64,000 nt of DNA from Catenaria anguillulae PL171 (Eukaryota; Blastocladiomycota; Blastocladiomycetes; Blastocladiales; Catenariaceae), in NCBI GenBank assembly GCA_002102555.1, contig MCFL01000050.1, forward strand, positions 1 to 64,000, in the 5' to 3' direction. The notes beneath the pieces are model-generated. The model searched no databases. It saw only the letters and a program-made list of their open reading frames with translations, and was not told where the DNA came from. The translations under genes were made by a program, and so were the position numbers. Shown in pieces: positions 31,385 to 42,948 of this stretch (the first letter of the stretch is position 1; each line of letters begins with the position of its first letter).

Positions 31385-31731
31385 TTTTTTTTTTTTTGGT
31401 TAACCACGTTGCATGTATTTATAAAATCGCATCAGATCTGAACACCCAATGAGGAAGGGAAAGGGTGGATAAGTCAAACAGACACTCAGTATACACCTGC
31501 CAGAGGCAGCAACAGGCACACAACACAATGGAAGGAGCGGTTGGCAACAGTGGGGGGGGGGGGGAGGGAGGGAGGGGGAAGGAAGAATATGTAAGCCAAA
31601 GGTGGTAAGGGCAAGAAATCAAGGTGAGGGCAAAGGCAGCATCAAGAGTGCAGGTGGGGAGGGTCGAGGCATGGGCGTATGACAATCGATGCAAGGGAGT
31701 GGGGGAAACAAGCAGTCCATGTGAGACATCC

Positions 31732-31766
<35 letters not shown>

Positions 31767-31886
31767 TTGCGGTGGTTTTCATTTTCTCCAACGGAAGTTC
31801 AGAAGAGGGAGTGAGGCAGGCGGGTGACTGTCGGGGGGCTAGGTTTGTGGCAGGGAGAGGACAGGAACAAAAGTCGTGTGGTACCC
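31385..31886 (-). mobile_element. LINE-C 3' fragment nested in LINE-C copy 2
   Basis: 502 bp of LINE-C 3' UTR with an oligo-A tail. Duplication atagcggttgtgcca at 31370-31384 and 31887-31901. It holds its own G-rich run and a T31 tract near 31734-31765. Confidence 0.88.
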
Positions 31887-31901
31887 ATAGCGGTTGTGCC
31901 A

Positions 31902-33633
31902 GGCCTGGCATGGCACCAAGGTGATGCCAGAATGCCCACGGAAGCGGCCTGATGTCGTCTTGGGCAGCACCAAGGAGGGGTGGAGCACCAACAGCCAGCT
32001 CGTGTGCGAAGTGGCATGCAATTTCAGCTGCAGACACAGGTGCCGTTACTTGACGTTGTTGTTGACCTTTGGTCGTGCATACTTGGCAGAGGCAATTGGT
32101 CGCGCCTCGGTTGTCTTGGCCTGGTGGAGCTATCGAGCCAACCTTCTCACACCGGGGCTTCCACACCGTGCACCAGATGAGCAGCGAAACACTTGCCACA
32201 ATCCGCGGGAGCTGGGATGCAAGTCCGGGGAACCTCCTGCGTAGTGCCAAGTCTACTACACACGCCGCTGTTGCGCGCAGGCGACTTGGGTGCAACAAGT
32301 GGGCAAGCACACTTCTTGCCTGGACTGCGAGAGTCGTGTCAGCGCCTGGCAAAAGTTGCTCAACGCACTCGTGGGCCGCCACGCCAAGCTCCCACTGCTC
32401 ATCAGCCAGCCTTGCACACACCACCCAATGCTGCTGGTCATCCAAAGAGCCACACAGCGTGCAGAGCAGTGACGGGGCGCGATCTGGCCAGTACATGTGC
32501 AATTGGGCAAGCGTTGGGAGCCGTCCCGTGAGCACCTTGACGCGGAAAGTGACCAGAGAGTCAAGGGAGAATGATGCGACACGCGCGGCGGGCTTGCGGC
32601 CACTGCGAATGGCCTTTGCAAATATGAGCATGTCGGGCTCCGGGACGAGCTTGTACACATGGCTCGCGAGCTGCACCCTTGCTTCTGCCCGAGATGCCGC
32701 CTGGAGCGCCTTGCCAAGGCTAGTGTACACTGGCAAGTGCCCAAGCTGCAACAGTGCGCCAAAGTCGATCTCTGCAAGAAACTCCTTGCTAAACCTGCAC
32801 GCCCGAGGCGCAGATGCCCCCCGTGACGCAAGCTGATCAGCCTTGTCGTTGTTGCGGTCTCCTGAGTGGCCTTTGACCTTGACTACGGTGATGCTCAGGT
32901 CGCGGCGGCGCACAATTGCCCTCAAAACAAGGAGGAGATCGAGCAGCGTGGGCGGCGAGCGCATTTCGGCGGTGATTGTGGTGGGTTCCGAGAGTGTAGT
33001 GGTGACAAGGAGACACGCTGCTGCTGAGTCAGAGTGGACGCGGGCGCGAGAACTTGGAGGCAGGTATGCAGCGAGCGCGCAGACAGCGTAAAGCTCAGCA
33101 CGAGTTGAGCTGGCTGGTGCCGCGGGGAGGCGGCCAAAAAGCTCAATGCCAAGTGCGGGGCAGTGTGCGCCAAAACCCATAAGCGTTACCGAGGCGCTGG
33201 TGGCAGGCTGGAGTGAGCCATCAGTCCAACAATCAAGCACCTTCCGCGTCGCCCGCGTGAACGGGCCACGATTTGACGTTGGCGGGTACTCGAAAATAGC
33301 CGGCTCGCTGGCATGTAGTGGGTCGTCATTGTCGCTGTCGCTTGAGCGGTCCCCGGAGTCTGACACGTCGCGATTGGGATCGCCAAACACTGGTTCTCGC
33401 AGCAGCTGGACATATGGGCACAGGTGTGGGTGGGCAGAATCTGGAGCGTGGACCAAAAAGGCAACTGGGCCATCCCGTCGATCTACTGATTGAAGAGCGG
33501 AGACTGGCCGGGCGAGCGAAAGTGGTACTGCGGTGGTGCAGTCTGGTCTGTTGAGGCGGTCGTGCGCAAATCTGCATTGGAGCGGGTCGTCGCAATCTAG
33601 GCAGAGGTGTAGCAGGGTGCAGCCAGGCTCGGG
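31902..33633 (-). pseudogene. LINE-C ORF2 RNase H and C-terminal part (copy 2)
   Basis: Open for most of its length. It starts in the cysteine stretch HLCLDCDDPLQCRF that also follows the RT of LINE-B, then RNase H LDCWTDGSLQ, SSTRAELYAV, VHSDSAAACL and NNDKADQLASRG (all four acidic sites), LVTFRVKVLTGRLP, CTLCGSLDDQQHWVVC and a second cysteine pair CLCQVC near the end. The best LINE-C reference in the window, and probably recent. Confidence 0.85.
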
Positions 33634-36143
33634 ACCTGCGGCACTTTATGGTGGGCATGGCCACCGTCGCCGCACCCCTTGACGCATTGCGCTCCTTGGC
33701 CGTCATCACGGACGACAACTGGACGCCCCAGTGCGAAGATGCGTTCAACACGCTCAAGCACATGATTGCCACGGCGCCGCTGCTGCATGCGCCAAGGTGG
33801 GATGAGCCATTTTTCGTTGCCACGGACACCTCCAACGTGGGTGTCGGCGCCGTTCTCTTCCAGGGCTCCCGCGACGCGCCGAGGTACATTACCATGGCCT
33901 CGAGGGCACTTTCCAAGTCGGAAAAGAATTATTCGGCCACCAGAAAGGAACTGCGCGGTATCATATTCGCGTTGCACAAATTTCGCTACTTTGTTTTGGG
34001 CCGACGTTTCACACTCTTCACAGATCACGCCGCGCTCCAGCACATATTTACGCAGTCCAAGCTGTTGCCCATGCTCGAAAACTGGCTTGATCAACTTCTC
34101 GAGTTGTCGTTCGACATGGTGCACATCCCGGGCGTGCTCAACGTTTTGCCCGACTGCTTGTCGCGGCATTACCCGTGTCCTGTCGAGGGCGTCGGCACGT
34201 ATGCCGACTTCAAATCCTGTTTCCACCCAGACCCGTTGTTGGTCAAGGAGGGCGCAAGCTCGGGAGGGGGTGAGTCTTTTGAATCGCTTGACGCCCAGGT
34301 CCAAGAGTTTGTGGCGGCCCTGGCAGAAGACGTTGAGGATAGGTCGAAGGAGTCAGATTCGGCAGCAGATCAGGCCGAGCACGAGTTCGACCCGTGGACT
34401 TCGTCATTGGATCATGTGGCGGCGGCCATGTCCGAGGACATCATCATGGACAACAAGTCGACCAAGGAGACGTGGAAGGATGCCCAGGTGATGGACACCT
34501 TGCTCGAGATGCAAGAACGGTTGGGAGGTGTTGCAACGTACTCGCTCGCTGCCGAGCGCGTCGAGCCATTGAACTGGTCTCTTGGTGCAGCCGCCGAGCT
34601 CAAGCTCATTCTTGCCGCCGAGCAAGCCGACCAAACTTCCCTCACGACGACCGGGCTCGCACGACCCACTCCATGCAATTAATTCCTCGACTATGTTCTC
34701 GCCGCCACCGACGCCGACCAACCCATCCCGCCATCAATCACTGACGTATTGGATGGGCAGCATGATGGCCCGATTCTGCCCGAGGACGAGCGACAAGGTG
34801 CCCTAGCGACCGCTCACGCACTAGGTCACTCGTCCGGCATCGCACTCAAAGCCCGCCTCATTCAAGACAGCAAGTACTGGCCCAACATGCTTCGCGACTG
34901 CCGAGCATTCGCACAACGGTGCATCGACTGCCAACGGCACACTGTCTGCACCCAGGGTTACCACCCGCCACAAATGATCCACGCGGCCCTGCCCATGGAC
35001 CATCTAGCCATCGACCTCTTCACGTGCAACATGACGCCTGATGGCTACAACTACGTGCTACTCGTCGTCGACATTGCAACCCGCTTCGCTTGGCTCTACC
35101 CACTCAAATCCAAGCGCGCCGAAGAGATTGGCGATCCGCTCTTCAAGCTCTGTTGTGACTTCGGCATCCCCGCCATCATCCAGTCAGACAATGGCAAAGA
35201 ATTCGCCAACTCGGTTGTCGCCCATCTCTCGAACAAACTTGGCTTCGAGCACCGCAAAATCACGGCCTACAACCCAAAGGCCAACGGCGCAGCCGAGCGC
35301 CTGGTCCGCACCATCAAGAGCAAGCTTTTTGCGGCGGTCAAGGGCAACGTCCCCGAGTGGCCTGAACGGCTTCGGGCTGTCCAATTCTGGTACAACCAAA
35401 CCGTCCACCGCCGACATGGCTCCACCCCATTCTCGCTCATGTTTGCCCGCGCACCGGTCCCGCCATCAGCCTTGCCGTGGCCTAAGCCCAAGGCTCCCTT
35501 GTCGCTGGATGAACTGAGCAAGCTGGTTGACCACATGGCGGGCATCATCTGGCCTGCGACGGCCGAGCATTCAGCGCATTACTCGCACAAGGCGTACGAG
35601 CAGTTCATCAAGTCGCATCGGATTGTTCACGAAGAGTTTCCGCCAGGGTCGTTGGTCATGCGCAAAGTCGTGGTCAAGGGCAGCAACATGGAGCCCAAGT
35701 TTGAGGGCCCATACACTGTTGTGCGGCGCAACACGGGTGGCGCCTATCTGTTGCGGGACCACACGGGCGATATTGTTGCCCAAAGGGCCCTGGTGGATCA
35801 GCTACGTCTTGTATCGCTCGAGGGCAACCTGTCCGCGGAGTCTTTTGTTGTGGAAAAGCTGCTCGATCACCAACAAGATCCTGATGGCACTTTCCATTAC
35901 CTCATCAAGTGGTCCGGCTACCCGGAGGAGGATGCCACGTGGGAGCATCAGTCGCAGTTTGATACTCAAGAGATCATTGTGCAGTATTGGAAGAGCAAAG
36001 GAGGTTTGGCGCAATCCAAGCGCACAGGTGGTGAAGAGGAAGGAGGTTTGGGCACACGTGCAAAGCGCGCGAAGCTGGCCAGGGAGTTTGACTTGTGACC
36101 AAGCATGCTTACCATTCAGTATCGCTGGAGCTGGGAGGGGTAA

Positions 36144-36324
36144 TGTTGGAGTGCATGGTAAGCACGTGTGATCATGTGTTCAGTTCCTTCGTTGTTGCCT
36201 GTGATGATTCAATGGGCGACCCAGGAGCCATGAGGGTGGGGCTCTTCAGAAGATACTGGGTCGCTAGTATACACTACCCGTGCTGAATGACCTTGCAGTC
36301 CACATCCATGTAAGCAGCACAACA
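36144..36324 (+). repeat. G2 3' LTR
   Basis: 181 bp, TGTTGGAGTG...GCACAACA, following a purine tract. It shares short blocks (actgggtcg, actacccgtgct) with the G3 LTR but is clearly different. Confidence 0.85.
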
Positions 36325-36396
36325 CACCGCAAGGCTGGCGGCAAGACCCCATTCACGGACCCTCGCCGCAACACGCCCAAGTTAACCGAGGGGTAC
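36325..36396 (+). pseudogene. 72-bp LINE-A ORF2 sliver between G2 and G3
   Basis: Matches LINE-A copy 1 near 3796-3866 (aaggctggcggcaagacccc). It is the host piece on the right of G2 and the left of G3, so both integrated in or near a LINE-A copy that is otherwise gone from here. Confidence 0.85.
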
Positions 36397-36605
36397 TGTT
36401 GGGGTTGTGTAGGAGAGTGTATGTGCTTGTCGTTCACGTGTGTGCATGTGATGAGTTATCGAGTTGTTGTGTGTTTGTGTTGTGATCCATGACCCAGCAG
36501 TTGGGCACCAACCCATGGTTAGCTCTTCAGATAATTCTGGGTCGTTTAGTATATACTACCCGTGCTTGATGACCTTCTAGTCTTACCTATGCAAGCACGC
36601 CAACA
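36397..36605 (+). repeat. G3 5' LTR
   Basis: 209 bp, TGTTGGGGTT...GCCAACA, about 98.6% identical to the 3' LTR. Confidence 0.92.
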
Positions 36606-36763
36606 TTGTTTTCTGCCAACAGAATATCCCAGCACACAACAACCTGGCCGTCGTCGCTTAGCCCCATCCATCGTTGCTTAGCACCACTCATTGCCGACTC
36701 ATTCCATCTGCCACACATCCAACCATACTTTCGTCTCGCTCAACGTTGCACTTTCAAACAACA

Positions 36764-39148
36764 ATGGCCGACTTGACGGATCAGCAAATCGACAATATCG
36801 GTGCCTTTGAGCCCCACGCCATCCTCGAATGGCTTCAATCGGCGGGCGCCGCTGCCAGCAAGCGCTTCTTCGAGCGCCAAGCCATCAAGCTCACCAACAC
36901 CGAACTGGTGACGCCCAACTCAATGGTCCTGCTGCGGGCCAAGCAGTACTATGCCAGGCAGCAACAGCAACTAGAGGAGCAGCAAGACCAACTTGAGCGT
37001 GACTACAAGGCGGACCCCACGATCGATGTGGATGCGCGCATCAAACCCTTGGAGCGAGGCGTCTCGCGCTACCAGAAGTACCTCGACAAGCTTGCTCCGA
37101 TCCTTGAGCGGCTCGCCGCCAAAGGCAAAGCCCGCGACCCATTCGCTGCGCCGCCCAACAAGGATGCTGACAAAGAAGCAACCAACAACCCGCTGGTGTA
37201 CATCCCAGCTGGTCAATCGATTCCCTCGGCGCTTGCTCGCATGACCTTTGAGCGAGCCGAGACGGTCGCCGAGTTGGTGGCGCAATTGCGTTTGCGGGCA
37301 GGTAACCACCAAGACACGATGGTGGCCAACCTCAAGCGCAGCATACGATACTTCTCCGAGCGCGCCCGCGCCGACATTTCACGTTTCCCAAACGATTTGG
37401 ATGAGGGCGAGCTGTTCCGCCGCCTGTTGGACACTCTCGACTGGCCCAAGCGCCATGCACAACGGATGGCGTTCCAGGATGTGTTGCCGGTGGAGGGCAA
37501 AACAGTCGCTGACTACATCATCGCTGTTTCACTGGCGTTGCTCGTGTACTTGCCCCGAGGCACGCATCCCGAGGACAACCCCCTTTGGCGCTCGCCCATT
37601 GTCAAGAATATCGTCATTGGCGTCATTGCCTCGATCTGGCCGACCGAGGTCAAGACCACGTGGTTTGAGGCGGCCGACAACACCTCGACGGACATCCGCA
37701 CTGTGCTCCGCGAACTCAACAACCGCGTATTCCCGCGCATCGAACCTTCCATGTTCCGCCACCTCATTGGCACACCAATCGGGTTCTACCCCAAAGTGCA
37801 AAACAATGCCAAGTCGAGCACCACGAGCTCGAGCAAGTCGCCGACCGACAACAAGGATGGTGCGCAGACGCAGAGCGCCAAGGACGGCTCGCAATACCAT
37901 TCAGGCTCATCATCCCGTGGTGGCGGATACCGTGGTGGGCATCGCGGTGGTTACCGTGGCGGCTACACCAACAAGTACACTGCGCAGAACAGGCACACAA
38001 GTAGCGCGGCCGATCATGGCCATCAGCAGCAAGGCGCAGCAGCAAACTCAGCTCGCCCCGCCGACGTGTTGGTGCTTGAGGCTGGCAATGCCGGATCCGC
38101 CGCCGACAATGCGTCGGCCAATGCTGGCAACAAGCGCGCAAGCGAGGATGCCGCTGACGAGCAATTCTCCGCGCCGCCCAGCAAGAAGCGCAGGCAGGGC
38201 CGTGGTGCAGCAACGCCACGCTCACCAACCAAGGCCGAAGCCCAGCAAATGCACATTCGTTTCATCGAGCATGATTGTGCGGCCTGCTCCATGGCCTCGG
38301 ATCTAGACGTGTCGGAAATTCCCAACCATCCGACTGTCAAGTGCAACAAGATAACAGCCTACAACAAGTTTGGCCGAGTGTTTGGCGACGCTCGTTTGGC
38401 CTTGCCCGAAAACGAGCACGACTTTGGCTCATTGGCCAAGATCATCGACGAGGGCACCGGCGCCGCATTCCTTGATGGCCTCATGGCCAAGTTTGAGAAG
38501 GCCGAGCTGTCCGAGCCGCTCGAGTACATGCGCCGTATCAAGGCATTCATGGACGCCGTGGCATGCGATCAGGATTTCGAGGGTGTACGAATGGCCACGG
38601 TGGCCGGTGCGTTCCTTTGCTCGTGGGCACGCTTGTCCCCATCATTTGCGCGAGGTTTCTCGGATCATTTGGATGCCGAGGTATTGGCCAGGATCAAGAG
38701 GAACGCAGTCTCTGTTGGCCGCCGCATTGTTTGGGTCTGTGAAGGGGGAGACGAGGTGCCGGTGCAGAGTGCTTTGGAGGAGGCTGTTGGCAACAGGAAC
38801 CCGGTCAGGGCTGGTCAAACCTCACCCTTGCCTGATCCGACATCCTTGGATGGCGGTGAGGAGCAGCGTGGAACGGAATTTGACCGAGTCTTGGCTGGCA
38901 CGTCCAATTCGGTTGCCACCGCTGACAAGACCATGCATGATGCAATTGAATGTACGTGCAACACCATTGCACCCGCGATTGTCATACGGACAAAAGCTGA
39001 CGTCCCCTGTTGGCACTCCTTACGCTCCTTCGCTTCAACGGTCGATCCGTCGTTTGTCGCTTTGGCATTTACGATTTGGATATCAACATTCCGCCTCTCA
39101 TTGGCAACACCACGCTCCACACGCTCGGTATCAGCGTTGAAAACTTAG
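36764..39148 (+). CDS. G3 gag and downstream region
   Basis: Begins MADLTDQQIDNIGAFEPHAI. A glutamine-rich coiled-coil-like stretch (RQQQQLEEQQDQLE) precedes a capsid-like helical domain. An RGG-type nucleic-acid-binding tract follows (RGGGYRGGHRGGYRGGY, near 37.92 kb), then a long-spaced cysteine/histidine motif CAAC-x13-HPTVKC. The tail (from about 38.95 kb) runs toward the protease domain that other copies have. Treated as a fossil. Confidence 0.78.
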   Translation: MADLTDQQIDNIGAFEPHAILEWLQSAGAAASKRFFERQAIKLTNTELVTPNSMVLLRAKQYYARQQQQLEEQQDQLERDYKADPTIDVDARIKPLERGVSRYQKYLDKLAPILERLAAKGKARDPFAAPPNKDADKEATNNPLVYIPAGQSIPSALARMTFERAETVAELVAQLRLRAGNHQDTMVANLKRSIRYFSERARADISRFPNDLDEGELFRRLLDTLDWPKRHAQRMAFQDVLPVEGKTVADYIIAVSLALLVYLPRGTHPEDNPLWRSPIVKNIVIGVIASIWPTEVKTTWFEAADNTSTDIRTVLRELNNRVFPRIEPSMFRHLIGTPIGFYPKVQNNAKSSTTSSSKSPTDNKDGAQTQSAKDGSQYHSGSSSRGGGYRGGHRGGYRGGYTNKYTAQNRHTSSAADHGHQQQGAAANSARPADVLVLEAGNAGSAADNASANAGNKRASEDAADEQFSAPPSKKRRQGRGAATPRSPTKAEAQQMHIRFIEHDCAACSMASDLDVSEIPNHPTVKCNKITAYNKFGRVFGDARLALPENEHDFGSLAKIIDEGTGAAFLDGLMAKFEKAELSEPLEYMRRIKAFMDAVACDQDFEGVRMATVAGAFLCSWARLSPSFARGFSDHLDAEVLARIKRNAVSVGRRIVWVCEGGDEVPVQSALEEAVGNRNPVRAGQTSPLPDPTSLDGGEEQRGTEFDRVLAGTSNSVATADKTMHDAIECTCNTIAPAIVIRTKADVPCWHSLRSFASTVDPSFVALAFTIWISTFRLSLATPRSTRSVSALKT

Positions 39149-39401
39149 ATCCCAAGCAGGGCAGGCAGCCGCGTCTCGATCCTGAGATTGACGAGCGACC
39201 TGCACTCTTCCCTGAGGATCAACCATCGCTCATCGCAGCGCTCCCGGACGACGTCCAGCGCCTGATCGATGAAAACGCGTCCATTCCAAAGGGCAATGCG
39301 TGCACCCACCCGCTGTCCACGGTCGATGTCAACATTCTGCCAGGCAAAGAACGCCCCGTCCATGAGCGGGAGCGCCATTTCACGCACGAAAAGAAGGGCA
39401 G

Positions 39402-42400
39402 GTGGGCACGTGGGTGGATGAGGATGTGATTGAGCGTAACGAGTTTGAGTCGCCGTGGAATTTGAATTTGGTGGTGGTGGAGAAGGATGCGCGGGGTCAC
39501 CACACTGGCTATCGCGTTTGCCTGGACCCGCGTGTCATCAACAACAATACTCCCGACGACTCGCACGCTCTTCCGCTCATCTTTGACCACCTCGACGAGG
39601 CATGCGCCGCCAAGGTGTTTTCGTCCATTGATCTTTACGCGTCGTTCCACCAATTCCGCGTTTCTCGCCGCTCGCGCAAGTACCTTTGTTTCAAATGGCA
39701 AGGTGTGCAGTACCGCTTCAAGCGGGCACCATTCGGCCTCAAGGCATTGTCGTCGCAATTCCAGCGGGTCATGCAGTCCATCTTTGCCGACTTGCCCTAC
39801 GTGCGCGTGTACATTGACGATCTTGTCATTTTCAGCATGTCGGTCGAGGAGCACACGATTCATTTGATTGAAGTCATGCACCGCCTCAACCAGTTCAACC
39901 TCCGCATCAAACCGTCCAAGTGCCACTGGTACCGTCCGGAGATCCATTACCTTGGCCATGTCATCGGCAACGGCGCGATTCGCCCTGCGCCGGCCAAGAT
40001 CATTGACATCCAGGGTTTGGAACGCCCCACGACTGGCAAGCAGGTGCAGTCGCTCCTTGGAACCGTCAATTACCTGCGGCACTTTATGATCAACATGGCC
40101 ACAGTCGCCGCTCCACTTGACGCTTTGCGATTCGCGACCGTTATCACAGACGACGACTGGACGGTCGAGTGCGAGGATGCGTTCAACACGCTCAAGCACA
40201 TGATTGCATCAGCGCCAGTGCTGCATGCACCCAAGTGGGACGAGCCATTCTTTGTCGCCACGGACGCCTCCAATGAGGGCGTTGGCGCTGTACTGTTCCA
40301 GGGATCGCGTGACGAACCCAGATACATCACCATGGCCTTGAGGGCCCTCTCCAAGTCGGAGCGCAACTACTCTGCCACCCGCAAAGAGCTCCGTGCCATC
40401 ATTTTCGCGCTCGATAAGTTCCGTTACTTTGTTTCGGGTCGCCGGTTCACCCTTTTCACAGACCACAAGGCGCTCCAACACATTTTTTCGCAGCCCAAGC
40501 TCACGCCCATGCTCGAAAACTGGCTCGACAAGTTGCTCGAGTTGCCGTTTGACGTTGTGCACATTCCCGGCATTCTCAATGTCCTGCCCGATTGCTTGTC
40601 GCGCCTTTATCCGGTACCCACGGACGGCGTGGCCACGTACAGCGACTTCAAAACCCGTTTCGACATTCACTCGTCTCCGATTCGGGTGGACGCAAGCTCG
40701 GGAGGGGGTGGGGTTCAGGCACAATCGCTCGACGAGCAGGTTCAAGAGTTTATTTCGGCCAATGCCGAGGAGGTCAACAAGGATTTCATGGAGATTGACG
40801 ACGAGGAGGAAGAGGGTTTGGAGCCTGTCGACATGCAAGCCAATCAAGTGGCCGCCCTGCTGGCGGAGTCGATCATTTGGGACAACAAGTCGCCCGAGGA
40901 CACTCGTCGGGAGGCAAAAGTCATGGACACCATGTTGGATGCGCAAGAAGCGCGTGGAAGCAAGGCGGATTACTCGCTTGGCGCCGAATTTGTCGAGCCA
41001 CTCGACTGGTCCAAAGGAGCATCTGGTCTCTTGCGCGACATTCTTGCCAAGGAGGCATTTGCGCACAAATCGCTGCCCATCAAGCTCGGACCCATTTGCC
41101 CTGCATTTTGCAACGAGTACGCCAATCTCGTCCTGGCCGCTATTGATGCAGACCAACAAGCGCAGCTCACCGATGTGCTTGACGGGCAACATGATGGACC
41201 GATCACCCCGGTTGAGGAGCGCCAAGCCGCACTCGTGGCTGCTCATGCTCACGGTCATGCATCCAGTCTTGCACTCAAGTCTTGGCTCATTCATGACGGC
41301 AAGTACCGGCCGAACATGCTCCGCGACTGCCGCAACTATGCCCAGCAATGCATCGATTGTCAGCGGCACACAGTCCGGACCCGCGGCTACCACCCACCGC
41401 AAATGATTCACGCCGCGCTGCCCATGGATCATCTTGCAATCGACCTGTTCACGTGCAACATGACCCCGGACGGTTTCAACTACGCTTTGCTCTTAATTGA
41501 CATTGCCACCCATTTCGCGTGGCTGTCCCCGCTAAAATCCAAGCTGGCCGAGGAGGTCGGCAACCACTTGGACAAGCTCTGCTGTGACTTTGGGATTCCT
41601 GCCATCATTCAGTCTGACAATGGTGGGGAGTTTGACAACTCGGTCATTGCCCACTTGTCGTCCAAACTCGGCTTTGTGCATCGCAAGATCACGGCGTACA
41701 ACGCAAAAGCCAATGGCGCTGCCGACCGCCTTGTCCGGACCATCAAGACCAAGTTGTTTGCCGAGGTCAAAGGAAATGTTCCAGAGTGGCCAGACCGGCT
41801 CGAGGCAGTCCTTTTTTTTTGGTTAACCACGTTGCATGTATTTATAAAATCATATCAGATCTGAACACCCAAAGAGGAAGGGAAAGGGGGGATGATTCAA
41901 ACAGATACTCAGAATACACCTGCCAGAGGCAGCAACAGGCACAGTCTCAAGGCTGTCCAGTTTTGGTACAACCAGACCGTGCACCCTCGCCATGGATCAA
42001 CGCCATTCTCGCTCATGTTTGCGCGCGCACCAGTCCCGCCGTCCGCGTCATCCTGGCCGGACGCAAAGAAACCCGTCACGTTTGACGAGTTGGGCCGCTT
42101 GGCCGAGCACATGGCCCGTGTTGTTTGGCCCGCCGTTGCTGAGCGCTCGCAGCACTATTCCAAGAGAGCGTACGAGCAGTTTATCAAGTCGCATCGGATT
42201 GTGCACGAGGAATTCCCGCCAGGTGCGCTCGTCATGCGCAAGGTCGTTGTCAAGGGAAGCAATATGGAGCCCAAGTTTGAGGGCCCGTACACGGTGGTTC
42301 GGCGGAATGCTGGCGGTGCCTACCTGCTGAGGGACCGCACTGGCGACATTGTTGCACAACGCGCTCCCGCCGACCAACTGCGTCTAGTGTCCTTGGAGGG

Positions 42401-42689
42401 CAACATTTCCGCCGAGTCGTTTGTAGTCGAGATGCTGTTGGACCACCGTGTACACAAGGACAAATCGTACTCGTACTTGATTAAGTGGGCGGGCTACCCG
42501 CTTGAGGACGCAACGTGGGAGCATGCGTCACAGCTTGATACCGAGGAGATCATTGTCAAGTACTGGGCGACTCGAGCTGCCAAGGGCCGTCCTTTGACGA
42601 CACCAGGCAACACCAAAGCAGGCAAGCCAGAGTCGGAACCGAAGAAGAAGACGCGTCGCGTCATGCTTGGTCGCCAGTTTGATTTGTAA
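39402..42689 (+). CDS. G3 pol region (RT, RNase H, integrase, chromodomain)
   Basis: RT: YRVCLDPRVINN, FSSIDLYASFHQF, VRVYIDDLVIF. RNase H: FFVATDASNEGVG, FTDHKALQHIF. Integrase: CIDCQRHTVR, MDHLAIDLFTCN, QSDNGGEF, NGAADRLVRTIK. Chromodomain: YLIKWAGYPLEDATWEHA. Close to G2 throughout. Gene order and chromodomain as in G1. A LINE-C fragment lies within the integrase, so the element cannot be active as it stands. Confidence 0.87.
41812..41945 (-). mobile_element. LINE-C 3' fragment in G3
   Basis: 134 bp of the LINE-C end (oligo-A as T run, then ggttaaccacgttgcatg). Imperfect duplication ctcgaggcagtcc / ctcaaggctgtcc at 41799-41811 and 41946-41958. The two mismatches suggest it is older than most insertions here. 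Confidence 0.82.
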
Positions 42690-42739
42690 TTGGAAGAGTT
42701 CTTCACCTCCAGAGTATCGCTACCGCTGGGAGGGGGTGA

Positions 42740-42948
42740 TGTTGGGGTTGTGTAGGAGAGTGTATGTGTTTGTCGTTCACGTGTGTGCATGTGATGAGTT
42801 ATCGAGTTGTTGTGTGTTTGTGTTGTGATCCATGACCCAGCAGTTGCGCACCAACCCATGGTTAGCTCTTCAGATAATTCTGGGTCGTTTAGTATATACT
42901 ACCCGTGCTTGATGACCTTCTAGTCTAACCTATGCAAGCACGCCAACA
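42740..42948 (+). repeat. G3 3' LTR
   Basis: 209 bp, TGTTG...CAACA, pair of 36397-36605. Confidence 0.92.

Larger units (their letters stand above)
30821..33633 (-). mobile_element. LINE-C copy 2 inserted in G2
   Basis: Minus strand, duplication acctgcggcactttat at 30805-30820 and 33634-33649. The 3' UTR carries two G-rich runs on the plus strand (near 30988 and 31090). It is itself interrupted at 31385-31886 by another LINE-C fragment. 5'-truncated just before RNase H. Confidence 0.9.
29498..36324 (+). mobile_element. Gypsy chromovirus G2, 5'-truncated
   Basis: Lacks its 5' LTR and gag. Parts: protease about 29.6 kb (CRLDTGSDRNVLPKRL), RT about 30.1-30.8, RNase H about 33.65-34.2, integrase about 34.8-35.5, chromodomain about 35.83-36.0 (YLIKWSGYPEEDATWE), purine tract ctgggaggggtaa, 3' LTR 36144-36324. 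A 2.8-kb LINE-C is inserted between RT and RNase H. Related to G3 at most pol positions but with a different LTR. Broken, with at least a few disabling changes; age cannot be judged from one LTR. Confidence 0.88.
36397..42948 (+). mobile_element. Gypsy chromovirus G3, with both LTRs
   Basis: 6.55 kb. LTRs 36397-36605 and 42740-42948 (209 bp, about three differences, so fairly young). Parts: gag from 36764, RT about 39.4-40.1 kb, RNase H about 40.2-40.6, integrase about 41.2-42.2, chromodomain about 42.4-42.56, purine tract gctgggagggggtga. Flanks are unlike each other (LINE-A left, LINE-B right) with no 5-bp duplication, which suggests recombination. A 134-bp LINE-C fragment is inserted in the integrase region. 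Broken in a few places. Confidence 0.92.
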
